A stretch of DNA of 64,000 nt, taken from assembly GCA_001310375.1 (NCBI GenBank), contig BAXC01000008.1:1-64000 (forward strand), read 5' to 3'. This document shows, piece after piece, positions 27,910 to 35,811 of this stretch. Source of the DNA: Bacillus sp. JCM 19041. GTDB taxonomy: Bacteria > Bacillota > Bacilli > Bacillales > Bacillaceae_D. How positions within the stretch are numbered: the first letter of the stretch is position 1; every line of letters starts with the position of its first letter. The position numbers and the translations under genes are program-made. The notes under the pieces were generated by a model that was given only the letters and a program-made list of their open reading frames with translations, did not search any database and was not told where the DNA came from.

Positions 27910-29031
27910 TTATTTATTGGCAAATGGAAGCCAGCCCGGACGGCTTTGTACATATTCCCACATCGAATCTGGGAAAGCCAAATCCTCACGATCTTCTGGA
28001 CGGATTTCCGTACGGATCGTATCTTCTTCACCATGTCTTACTTTCTTAATCCAATCTGGTTCAACAAGTAATCCTCGACCAAGTGCGATTAACGGTAAGC
28101 CCATATCCAGTGCTTTCACTGCATCATCTGGTGTTTTTACCATGCCTACACCAATCAACGGAATATCGTTGCCAATTTCATCTTGAATTCGTTTTAACAC
28201 AGGCGTGTCGTTGCTTTTATCACGCATCGACGTTTGCTCAAAATGGCCAACTGAAATGTGCAAGTAATCAAGGCCTTTATCCTTCAGTTTGTTAAGCAAT
28301 TGCATCGTGTCATCTAACGTAATACCAGGCTCCTCAAGCTCTTCTGGTGACACGCGATATCCCCACATAAACGGTTTTGTCGCATGTTGCTTTATAGTGT
28401 CTTTGACTGCATCAACTACAGCAAGAGGAAATGCCATTCGTTTCTCGAGTGTGCCTCCCCATTCATCTGATCTACGGTTGGAATGAGGCGAGAAGAATTG
28501 TTGGATTAGATACGTATTAGCACCATGAATTTCAACACCATCAAAACCTGCTTGAATCGCTCTCCTTGTTGCCTCCCCAAACGCCTTTACCATCTCATGA
28601 ACTTCTTCATTCGTTAATTCCCGCGGTGTTTCCGCGTCATCACGTGCTGCCGCAACGGCGCTTGCACTTACAGGCTGCTCACCTACCGAAGCACTTGTCC
28701 CCATTCGTCCAACATGGAAAATTTGCAAGACTGCTTTTGTGCCCTTGCTCTTAATCGTATTGGCAAGTTTCGTCAAGCTCTCAATCTGTTTATCAGAAGC
28801 AGCACTTAACGAGCCAGAAAACTTACCATTTTCCTGTACTTGTGCGCAAGAAGTTAGGACAAAGCCCACCCCTTCTACTCTGCGCTTGTAATAAATATGT
28901 TCATCTGTCGTGACCATGCCATTTTCAAACGATGACTGTGTTGTCATTGGCGCCATAACGATTCGATTATCAACAGTCACACCAGATGCAAACGTAAATG
29001 GCTCGAATAGCGGTTTATATGTGTTTTTCAT
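27910..29031 (-). CDS. NADH:flavin oxidoreductase, old yellow enzyme family
   Basis: FMN-dependent (alpha/beta)8 ene-reductase of 373 residues. Start at 29031 is set by TAAAGGAGG 6 bases upstream; the frame is open further but without a ribosome-binding site. Motifs: NRIVMAPMTTQSSFENG, VLQIFHVGRMG, FDGVEIHGANTYLIQQFFSP with the conserved His-Asn pair region, SPHSNRRSDEWGG, and the phosphate-binding IGVGMVKTPDDAVKALD ... LIALGRGLLVEPDW. It is divergent from the MarR gene, and two matching operators lie in between, so electrophile- or quinone-responsive repression is likely. Confidence 0.9.
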   Translation of the reverse strand: MKNTYKPLFEPFTFASGVTVDNRIVMAPMTTQSSFENGMVTTDEHIYYKRRVEGVGFVLTSCAQVQENGKFSGSLSAASDKQIESLTKLANTIKSKGTKAVLQIFHVGRMGTSASVGEQPVSASAVAAARDDAETPRELTNEEVHEMVKAFGEATRRAIQAGFDGVEIHGANTYLIQQFFSPHSNRRSDEWGGTLEKRMAFPLAVVDAVKDTIKQHATKPFMWGYRVSPEELEEPGITLDDTMQLLNKLKDKGLDYLHISVGHFEQTSMRDKSNDTPVLKRIQDEIGNDIPLIGVGMVKTPDDAVKALDMGLPLIALGRGLLVEPDWIKKVRHGEEDTIRTEIRPEDREDLAFPDSMWEYVQSRPGWLPFANK

Positions 29032-29047
29032 AGTTGCCTCCTTTAAT

Positions 29048-29063
29048 TTGCATGCACATGCAT
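29048..29063. promoter_or_regulatory. MarR-type operator, site 1
   Basis: TTGCATG-CA-CATGCAT, an inverted repeat with 7-base arms, 17 bases upstream of the old-yellow-enzyme ATG. An isolated half-site TTGCATG follows at 29092. Confidence 0.65.
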
Positions 29064-29176
29064 ATAAAATAGTAATATTCATTTTATTTTTTTGCATGTA
29101 ACACTAGTTGGTATTTCCGATTTTCTCTCCTCTTAAACCAAGAAGTAAACAAGGAAATACGTTCTATAAATATAAT

Positions 29177-29192
29177 TTGTATGCACATGCAA
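29177..29192. promoter_or_regulatory. MarR-type operator, site 2
   Basis: TTGTATG-CA-CATGCAA, the same inverted repeat as at 29048 with one arm mismatch, 129 bases away within the same divergent intergenic region. Confidence 0.65.
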
Positions 29193-29328
29193 CTATATAG
29201 AGATATCGATGCTATGTCAATAGAGATGCTTTTCCTCATCTAGACATCGTTAGGCTAAATTGCACCCACTTCCATGATATAGTATCCTTATAGACAGTTA
29301 TTTAGCTATTTAAGGCAGGGGATTTATT

Positions 29329-29748
29329 TTGGAGAAACCTAATCATCTCATTGATTCATGGGTACAATATGCTAAGTTTTACGCTCGGCTTTCAAATGCG
29401 TTAGACTCCGTACTTCAACAGCAATTTCAATTAAATATAAATGAGTTTTATCTTCTATACTTTCTATCCCAAGCGGATCAAAATAAACTGCGATTATCAG
29501 AACTCCATCCAAAGGTTGGTCTTAGTCAAAGCGCACTCTCCAGGCTTGTTTCTCGTATGGAAAACTATAGAGGGGAACAAATTGTGACGCGGTCGATTTG
29601 CGAAGATGACAAGCGCGGCACATTCATTAAGCTTTCTGTATCCGGTGAAACGCTCCTGTCTTCGATCCGGACAACACTCGATACAACGCTAAACGAATCT
29701 CTTAGCTCTCAAGACATTGAGCATATTTTGGCAATCGTTAAGCGTTAG
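29329..29748 (+). CDS. MarR-family transcriptional regulator
   Basis: Intact, 139 residues. The winged helix is LRLSELHPKVGLSQSALSRL with VSRMENYRGEQIVTRSICED and the wing DKRGTFIKLSVSGETLL. TTG start with AGGGGATTT upstream. Adjacent and divergent to the ene-reductase; the paired TTGCATG-type operators between them support repression of both genes. There is no Cys in the N-terminal 30 residues, so a simple redox-Cys switch of the OhrR type is not evident. Confidence 0.85.
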   Translation: MEKPNHLIDSWVQYAKFYARLSNALDSVLQQQFQLNINEFYLLYFLSQADQNKLRLSELHPKVGLSQSALSRLVSRMENYRGEQIVTRSICEDDKRGTFIKLSVSGETLLSSIRTTLDTTLNESLSSQDIEHILAIVKR

Positions 29749-29756
29749 TATCCAAT

Positions 29757-29782
29757 AAAGAGCGTCTAAATAGACGCTCTTT
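29757..29782. terminator. Bidirectional terminator
   Basis: AAAGAGCGTCTA and TAGACGCTCTTT around a two-base loop between convergent MarR and amidohydrolase genes. Confidence 0.85.
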
Positions 29783-29791
29783 CGCATGTGC

Positions 29792-31137
29792 TTACGTGCT
29801 TTGCTTCTGCTTTTCTTTTACCAAATGATTCCGTGATTCTTCGGCTAATTTACGTAGTTTCTGCAAATCATGATGAAGCAACTTCCCGTTCTGCTTCACT
29901 GCTTTTCCACCAACATACACAGAGTCAACATTGCCTGTGTGTGCACATTGCGTCACAACCCCAATTGGATCATTGACGGGAAAGATGTTGATATCGTCGG
30001 TACGCACCATAATAAAGTCCGCTTCTTTACCAGGCGTAAGTGTTCCTATTTTATCCTCAAGCATTAATGCTTTTGCACCTTCAATTGTCGCTGCTTCTAG
30101 CATGCTTTCAGCGGCGATATGTAGTTCTGGACCAGGCATTGTCCCTTCATTTAATAACTGCTGGTTCACTCGTGCACGCTCTGCTTGCAGCGCAAACTTC
30201 ATTTGTGTAAACATATCCCCACCAGTCGATGTCACAACATCTACTCCAAGCGCAACGTTTAACCCATTTTCGCGTGCTAATCCTGTTGCCGGATAGCCGT
30301 GACCCATCATCATTTCGATTTCCGGCGTAACGGAGATGCTGCCGCCCTTTTCGGCGAGTAGCTTCATTTCTTCTGGGCGAACGGCATTTGCATGAGCAAA
30401 ATTTAAGTCACGACCAAGTAAGTTTGCTTCATTTAACCGTGTAATTGATTGAGAAGGATGTCCCCATGTTCCAAACCCTAAGTGCATGCTGCAAACCGCA
30501 TTTAGTTCTCTCGCTAGCTCAATTTCTTTCACACTCGTTTCCCAAGCACTAAATTCTGGCCCTCGAATCGCTAAACCCATTGTGAGCAATTGATCTTCCG
30601 ATGAAAAATAACGCACCTTCGCCTTGCGTGCATCTTCTGCGTTATCAAGTGTGCTATCGTTGTTCCAATACTCAGTATCCCCAGGGCAACCGTGAGCAAA
30701 GACCGCACGAATTCCTGCGTCCTCAAGTCCTCTGATCATTTCATGTGTATGGTCAGGTGAAATAATCATCGTCCAATCAAGCAATGTGGTCACACCTGCA
30801 TCAAGGGCTTCAAGCGCACCCAATAAGTTTCCGATATAGTCATCTTTTGGGCGCCTAAGTGAACCGTAATTGCCATAATAGATCTTCCCTAAATACGTCT
30901 GTAACGACCAGTCAACGCCAATATTTCGAATAAGCGATTCCCACGTATGTCTGTGCGAGTCAACAAATCCTGCATAATGATCCGATTCGATGCGTCGATG
31001 ACTTCGCAATTGTCTGCATTTAAGTTCGGACCGATTGCCTCAATCGTTGAGCCATTTACAAGTAAATCTGCATTTTCATAGTTTCCTAGTTTCTTATCGA
31101 GTGTAAGGATCGTCGCATTTTTAAAGAGTTTTCTCAT
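29792..31137 (-). CDS. Amidohydrolase (TrzN/AtzA/SsnA-like chlorohydrolase-deaminase group), one frameshift
   Basis: About 448 residues. Metal-dependent TIM-barrel hydrolase: HxH ligands in GFVDSHRHTWES, a third His in AVCSMHLGFGTWGHPS, then NFAHANAVRPEEM and the Asp in VALGVDVVTSTGGDM. The C-terminal composite strand EDKIGTLTPGKEADFIMVRT is standard. Substrates in this group include S-adenosylhomocysteine, cytosine, guanine and triazines; none can be chosen here. One frameshift near 30972 interrupts the segment before the HxH motif (VIDASNRIIMQ, then PGFVDSHRHT). Confidence 0.86.
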
Positions 31138-31260
31138 CGGTCTCCCCTTTCTTATTGCTTTATTTACACTGTTGTAGAGTACTTTATGTAATCTTTTTGT
31201 TTCTTACTATTAGTCTAGTAGATTGAGCATTCACAATCAATGAATAGCGCTTCCATGAAT

Positions 31261-31293
31261 AAAGCAGTAGACATGACAAACGCCTACTGCTTT
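31261..31293 (-). terminator. Terminator of the GNAT gene
   Basis: AAAGCAGTAG and CTACTGCTTT around a 13-base loop; the upstream arm overlaps the last codons of the gene. Confidence 0.75.
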
Positions 31294-31814
31294 CTCCTAT
31301 AGTCTTCATACAACACACTCATTATAATCTCATCCGAATAGACATCATTCATATATAAAGCTTGCCTCAGTACACCCTCTTGTTTAAAACCAGCTTTCTT
31401 ATAAGAAGCAATTCCCCTTGGATTATGGGAATACACTTGCAACTCCAAGCGATTTAATTGAAGCTCCTCAAACACAAATTGTTGAGCAAGCATTGTTGCC
31501 TCTGTCCCGTAGCCCTTGCCATATTGATTTTTGTGATGCAAGGCAATCCGATACATGGCTTTGTTATTGTCCAAATCAATTTCTATAATGGCCAAGTCTC
31601 CAATGATCTCGCCACTCTTCACTAAACAGATTGCGAAATCATGGCGCGATGAGTCACGCTCGAACTGACACACTGCTTCTTTCACCTCTTCTTTTGTGAA
31701 AACCTTACGGGTTGCGGTCATGTATAACGCTTCTTCATCTTGCAGACCAGCAAAAATGCTGGCGCTATCGACTACTTTGAGTGGGCGCAAATAAACGGTA
31801 CGTCCTGTTAACAT
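31284..31814 (-). CDS. GNAT-family acetyltransferase (RimJ/RimL type)
   Basis: Intact, 176 residues. TVYLRPLKVVDSASIFAGLQ opening, IGDLAIIEIDLDNNKAMYRI central strands, NQYGKGYGTEATMLAQQFVF as the CoA-binding loop and NPRGIASYKKAGFKQEGVLR near the end are all typical of the RimJ/RimL group, which acetylates protein N-termini or small amines. AAGGGGAAG precedes the ATG. Confidence 0.88.
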   Translation of the reverse strand: MLTGRTVYLRPLKVVDSASIFAGLQDEEALYMTATRKVFTKEEVKEAVCQFERDSSRHDFAICLVKSGEIIGDLAIIEIDLDNNKAMYRIALHHKNQYGKGYGTEATMLAQQFVFEELQLNRLELQVYSHNPRGIASYKKAGFKQEGVLRQALYMNDVYSDEIIMSVLYEDYRRKQ

Positions 31815-31910
31815 ATGCCTTCCCCTTTCCTATTCTCTATCTATTAAGTTAACGAAAAAGGAAAGGCAGTGATAGACCACAAACGAATCAGAATCATTTT
31901 TGCCATAACA

Positions 31911-31933
31911 AAAAGCGCCAATAAATAGCGCTT
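31911..31933. terminator. Terminator after the CD3324-family gene
   Basis: AAAGCGC and GCGCTTT around a nine-base loop with A/T runs outside. Confidence 0.7.
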
Positions 31934-31935
31934 TA

Positions 31936-32202
31936 TCATCCCTTGACGTAGACAATCTTCTTTATCGTTTCGACCGCCAAATGATGGCGGACAGCCAATT
32001 GTTCGATTGATACCCCTTCAGAAAAAGCTTGTTTCATCGCAGCATTACGCTTACGAATAAATGCTTTTGTTCCCGAACATTCACCCCACTGAAAATGGGC
32101 TGTTTCTTTTTTAGGAATATAGATCGTTTCACCTTGAACATACTTTTGAATCTCTTCTATTAATTCTTTTGGTAATACGACGGAAGCACTCTTATATGCC
32201 AT
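31936..32202 (-). CDS. CD3324-family small protein with C-terminal HTH-like segment
   Basis: Protein of 88 residues. The block ELIEEIQKYVQGETIYIPKK is the hallmark of the CD3324/Mor-like group seen in many Firmicutes, and the end EGVSIEQLAVRHHLAVETIK resembles a helix-turn-helix, suggesting a DNA-binding regulator. GGAGCTGGGC precedes the ATG. Partner genes and effector are unknown. Confidence 0.75.
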   Translation of the reverse strand: MAYKSASVVLPKELIEEIQKYVQGETIYIPKKETAHFQWGECSGTKAFIRKRNAAMKQAFSEGVSIEQLAVRHHLAVETIKKIVYVKG

Positions 32203-32228
32203 TTTGCCCAGCTCCTTATTTTATCTTT

Positions 32229-32374
32229 TTACAAATAAGGCAGCAAAGCCGCATGATAAGAAATAGCCCCAAGACAATTAGGAGGAATTCCTAGCCCATA
32301 CAAAGGATAGCCATTTCAACCATAGGCTCTGCATGGGCGTTCACCGAAACCGAATAAACATTTGTATTGTGCAT
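32229..32374 (-). CDS. Candidate small gene (48 residues with one frameshift) of unknown function
   Basis: An ATG at 32374 follows a strong GAGGAGG 7-8 bases upstream. The frame reads MHNTNVYSVSVNAHAEPMVE MAILCMG and stops, but one base added to the GGG run near 32294 continues it as LGIPPNCLGAISYHAALLPY L to a stop at 32229. Upstream, on the same strand, CATACAATA fits the -10 consensus of the mother-cell sigma factors (CATANNNTA for SigK, CATACAAT for SigE). The product is Cys/Pro-containing and hydrophobic at its C-terminus. No family recognised; it could be a spore-related or secreted peptide. Confidence 0.45.
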
Positions 32375-32636
32375 AGATGTCCCTCCTCACCGGTTTGAAT
32401 TTTCACTCTTTATTGTATGCGATACCCAGTAGATGAATCTAGTAATATTAATAATGTATTGATCATTGCTGTTTTTCATTTACCTATATACAAATACAGC
32501 AACGGACTGATAACCATAAACAAGTAAATAATTGAAATGAAGTCATTTAACAATCGCTTCCTCCTTCCATTCTCCTTACCACCATTACTTAGTATTCACC
32601 TTTATAGTCAACCTCCTCTCCTCCTCCATTTTTCAA

Positions 32637-32686
32637 TTGACACCAACGATCAACTCACTTAAAATAAATACAGACTAGTCGGTATT
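32637..32686 (+). promoter_or_regulatory. Promoter and palindromic operator of the TetR-SMR operon
   Basis: TTGACA (32637-32642), 17-base spacer and TAAAAT (32660-32665). Directly downstream, 32667-32686 holds AATACAGACT/AGTCGGTATT, a 20-bp palindrome with a single mismatch, of the kind bound by TetR/QacR repressors. It covers the expected transcription start. Confidence 0.8.
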
Positions 32687-32706
32687 AAAAATGAAGGGTG
32701 ATGTAG

Positions 32707-33234
32707 ATGAAAGGCTCTGATAAAAAAGACTTAATCTTTAAAGCAACAGTTCAATTGATTGCCGATAAAGGCTTAAATCACTTTTCAATGAACAACGTCT
32801 GCGATGCAGCAAACATTAGCAAGGGTGGCTTCGTGTATCATTTCCCTTCCAAAGATGATTTGTTAATCGAATTAAACGAGTATCTTGTACGTTATTCGAT
32901 CAAGTTGATTCGAAAGAAAGTCGAACAAACACACTCGTATACAGAAGCATATTTGTTTGCTTGTCTTGACGGGTATGCGTCAGTAGAAATGAAGGCCTAT
33001 TCCGCTTTAACAAACTATTATTCAGATACCGATTTTAAAGCTTCATGGAACATTTTTTATGAAGAAGTAACAGAAAATTTATTAGAGGAAAACTCGACTG
33101 AATGGACACAAACCATTTTGCTTGCAACTGATGGATTATGGTTTAACGGAACCACCTATCCACTCGATCGACTGAAGAAAACGTTCTCGTTTCTATTGCA
33201 GCAAGCTCAATCATCACAAAAGGAGAATGACTGA
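32707..33234 (+). CDS. TetR-family repressor
   Basis: Intact, 175 residues. LIFKATVQLIADKGLNHFSM, NNVCDAANISKGGFVYHFPS and KDDLLIEL form the TetR DNA-binding domain; the rest is a ligand domain. The stop codon overlaps the ATG of the first SMR gene by one base, so regulator and pump are coexpressed. The operator palindrome sits just before it, predicting autorepression relieved by pump substrates. Confidence 0.88.
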   Translation: MKGSDKKDLIFKATVQLIADKGLNHFSMNNVCDAANISKGGFVYHFPSKDDLLIELNEYLVRYSIKLIRKKVEQTHSYTEAYLFACLDGYASVEMKAYSALTNYYSDTDFKASWNIFYEEVTENLLEENSTEWTQTILLATDGLWFNGTTYPLDRLKKTFSFLLQQAQSSQKEND

Positions 33235-33545
33235 TGGTTTACGCAGCACTATTTACTGCTATTATCATTGCAACAATTGGGGATTACTTTTTAAAGAAAT
33301 CAGAAGGGTTTAGGATTAAACGGTTTGCTTTTTTTACCATTCTCCTGTATATCCCTACGTTTTATCTCTTATCAATTGTGATGTTGGAAATACCCGTAGG
33401 CATCACCTATGCGACATGGAGTGGGATCGGCGTTTTATTAACAACATTGTTAGGTGTGTTTATTTTTAAAGAGAAGATGAATCTCAAAATTGTTTCGGCA
33501 TTAACCGTCATTATTGTTGGTGTTGTTTTACTAAATCTGTTTTAG
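33234..33545 (+). CDS. Small multidrug resistance (SMR) subunit lacking the conserved Glu
   Basis: Protein of 103 residues with four membrane helices. The end of helix 4 (SALTVIIVGVVLLNLF) and the central YATWSGIGVLLTTLLGVFIF match SMR proteins. The conserved membrane Glu of helix 1 (E14 of EmrE, in an E-V-I-G context) is replaced: AIIIATIGDYFLKKSEGF. The adjoining subunit keeps it. Paired SMR proteins (YkkCD, EbrAB, YvdRS) work as heterodimers, so this chain probably provides the non-protonatable half. Confidence 0.85.
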   Translation: MVYAALFTAIIIATIGDYFLKKSEGFRIKRFAFFTILLYIPTFYLLSIVMLEIPVGITYATWSGIGVLLTTLLGVFIFKEKMNLKIVSALTVIIVGVVLLNLF

Positions 33546-33555
33546 GACGTGGATA

Positions 33556-33933
33556 ATGAATCGTACTTTTAATGGAGGAATTCTGCTTTTCCTCGCCATC
33601 TTGTTTGAAGTCATTTCAACAACAAATATTAAACTGTCAGATGGATTCACGAATCTCACGAATTCAATCGTCTCCGTTGTTGCCCTTATTTTGGCGATGT
33701 TCTTTTTAGGAAAAGCGTTAAATCACATTGCTCTCTCAATGGCGTATGCGATTTGGGTTGGTGTAGGGACAGCGATGATCTATGTGATTAGTATTTTCTT
33801 GTTTAATGAACCGCTTAGTTTCATTAAAATAGTTGGCCTCCTGATGATTATGGGTGGCGTGATTGCTTTAAACTTTTTGAGCAGAGAATCCGGAACGCAT
33901 TCGGCAGAAAAAGAGGCTTCAACTCACACGTAA
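33556..33933 (+). CDS. Small multidrug resistance (SMR) subunit with the conserved Glu
   Basis: Protein of 125 residues, four helices. LLFLAILFEVISTTNIKLSD contains the essential Glu (E-V-I-S); AYAIWVGVGTAMIYVISIFL and IKIVGLLMIMGGVIALNFLS are typical of helices 3 and 4. It has a longer hydrophilic C-terminus than the average 105-110-residue SMR protein. Ten bases after its partner gene. Confidence 0.88.
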   Translation: MNRTFNGGILLFLAILFEVISTTNIKLSDGFTNLTNSIVSVVALILAMFFLGKALNHIALSMAYAIWVGVGTAMIYVISIFLFNEPLSFIKIVGLLMIMGGVIALNFLSRESGTHSAEKEASTHT

Positions 33934-33935
33934 AG

Positions 33936-33964
33936 AAACCGCTCCAAATGATTTGGAGCGGTTT
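33936..33964. terminator. Bidirectional terminator
   Basis: AAACCGCTCCAAAT and ATTTGGAGCGGTTT around one base, between the SMR operon and the convergent phosphotransferase gene. Confidence 0.88.
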
Positions 33965-33971
33965 TCTATCT

Positions 33972-34831
33972 TTAGACGTTTTCAATTCCTAGTTGGTGAA
34001 GCGTATAGTGTGCATTCTCCCGCACGTGTTGATTCGTGCTGTTATACGTAATTAATGCCTTCCATAATGCCCATCCTTTTGCGCGTTCCCATGTGGCATG
34101 ATCGATTTTCATCTCCTTCTTAAACACGGCCCTGCTTGCTTGATCAAAAAAGGTCCAAGCCATTGTTAAATCGCAAGCTGGATCCCCTACTCCTACGATG
34201 CCAAAATCGATTACACCTACTAAATGACCATCTCGAACAAGTAAATTCCTTGCGCCACATCACCGTGTACCCATACGGGCTGTTTATTCCATTTCGTCGC
34301 TCTCGCTTGCTTCCACATTAATGCACAAGCGTCTGTATCTACCTGTTCTTTTAGCTCAAATAGCGCTTGTTTTGTTTCCTTTTCATAGACCGCTAAATCA
34401 CCGCCACGGTAAAAATTATGAGTACCTGCTGCTGGTCCAGTTGAGGCATCAATGCTTTCGAGCTCCTTTAAAAAGCACGCCAACTCTTTCGCAAACACGT
34501 TCCAATTGACGTTGCTTGCTTGAACGGTCTCTCCATCTAGCCATTTGTTTACTGACCAAACATAAGGATATGCCTCCGCTGGCTCCCCTTGTGCGATGGG
34601 TTCTGTAATTGGCAAAGAAAGTTTTTTTGCGAGAAATGGCAACCACTTTGCCTCTTTTTCCACTTGTGGCACGTATGCTTTCCCACTAGGCATTCGAATC
34701 GCCATCTCATCCCCTAAATGAAAGGTCCGGTTGTCATGTCCACTACGTTGAACGGGCTTTATTTCTTGACTTTTCCACTGAGGAAATTGCTCTGCAATCA
34801 ATTGTTTAACGACTGCTACGTTAAGATTCAT
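33972..34831 (-). CDS. Aminoglycoside-phosphotransferase-family kinase, one frameshift
   Basis: About 286 residues. The APH fold is indicated by the N-lobe (VQRSGHDNRTFHLGDEMAIR with an invariant Lys-like position in RMPSGKAY), the catalytic loop VWVHGDVAQGN and, after a frameshift near 34240, the metal-binding VIDFGIVGVGDPACDL. These are Brenner-type kinase motifs. Chromosomal members of this family phosphorylate varied small molecules, and resistance to a given drug cannot be predicted. Confidence 0.85.
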
Positions 34832-35035
34832 ATGATCACTCCAGAAAACCGTAATTACTCTTCAGTATTCATACAAAATAGCCTTATACGTTTAATATGC
34901 GGAACATTCTTTATTTTTGCAGTGATTTTTAACGATGTTCTTTAGTAGGTGAAATCATCTTTCACCCGTTAATTCATCCCGAATGGCTTATAACGATAAG
35001 TGTTAGATAACGATAACCTAAATTCTTCGACACGA

Positions 35036-35071
35036 TTCTACAATATCTATTCCTGTAGTATAATTGACAAT
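35036..35071 (+). promoter_or_regulatory. Promoter of the second TetR gene with a shared motif
   Basis: TTCTAC (35036-35041), 17-base spacer, TATAAT (35059-35064). TAATTGACAAT at 35061-35071 recurs exactly at 35704-35714 before the downstream ADH operon, consistent with a common operator. Confidence 0.5.
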
Positions 35072-35095
35072 ATGTCTATAAATGAGGTGAACAGG

Positions 35096-35685
35096 ATGGC
35101 AAAGGACTCTTACCTAGATTTGCGCGTGTTGCGTACAAGAAAAGCAATTCGACATGCGTTTATTACCTTGCTTGAGGAAAAAGAGTTTAATAAAATCTCC
35201 GTCAACTCGATTGCTCAAAAAGCAGAGATCAATCGAGTGACTTTTACTTGCACTATAAAGACATAAACGATTTAATTGACAGCCTCGTTAACGATCTTTT
35301 AACCGAGGTACGAACGATTTTAACGGATCACGTTGATAACGATTATGGTGAGCGACGTGAATTAACCTCTTTGGTTTTGTTGCTTGAACACATTGCAGAA
35401 AACGCCCAAATTTACAAAGCGTTGCTTGTCTCAAAACACATTCCTTTTTTTACGCCAAGATTAATGGAGTTAATTACCGGGATGATTTTGCATGCAGACG
35501 ATCTAACAGGAAAGAACAACAATACTCATCTGATCCACTTCGATACGCCACCCGATATTGCGCGTTGGTATGCATCTTCCGCGCTGATTGGGACGATCTC
35601 AATGTGGCTCGGGGACGATATGCCGTATAGCCCCCAATTTCTTGCAGAACAATTGATCCAACTGAACCCATTTCGCCCTCATTAA
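35096..35685 (+). CDS. TetR-family regulator (YxaF/AcrR-like), one frameshift
   Basis: About 197 residues. RTRKAIRHAFITLLEEKEFN and SVNSIAQKAEINRVTFYLHY (the second half after a one-base loss in a T-run near 35248) form the TetR helix-turn-helix, followed by KDINDLIDSL. The C-terminal domain (ALLVSKHIPFFTPRLMELIT ... SALIGTISMWLGDDMPYSPQ) is that of the TetR_C_33 type regulators common in Bacillus. GAGGTGA lies 5 bases before the ATG at 35096. Probably controls the ADH-esterase-SDR operon 127 bases downstream. Confidence 0.84.
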
Positions 35686-35703
35686 GCACATCCTTTATAT
35701 TTT

Positions 35704-35758
35704 AATTGACAATCACGTAGCAAGTGTCGTCTAACTTACACATAGCCCGCGATTGTCG
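35704..35758 (+). promoter_or_regulatory. Inverted repeat upstream of the ADH operon
   Basis: GACAATC (35709-35715) and GATTGTC (35752-35758) are 36 bases apart; TTGACA in the left arm may double as a -35 box. The left arm is part of the TAATTGACAAT motif shared with the TetR promoter. Confidence 0.4.
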
Positions 35759-35811
35759 ATTGCCTCCTTGTTCAAAAGTCGCTACGATGAAACTATAAAG
35801 GAGGGTCCATT

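Noticed and set aside
33234..33933. Guanidine (ykkC) riboswitch upstream of the SMR pair
   Set aside because: The pair is led by a TetR gene and its operator; no ykkC-like ACGG/GGGG elements were found in the leader.
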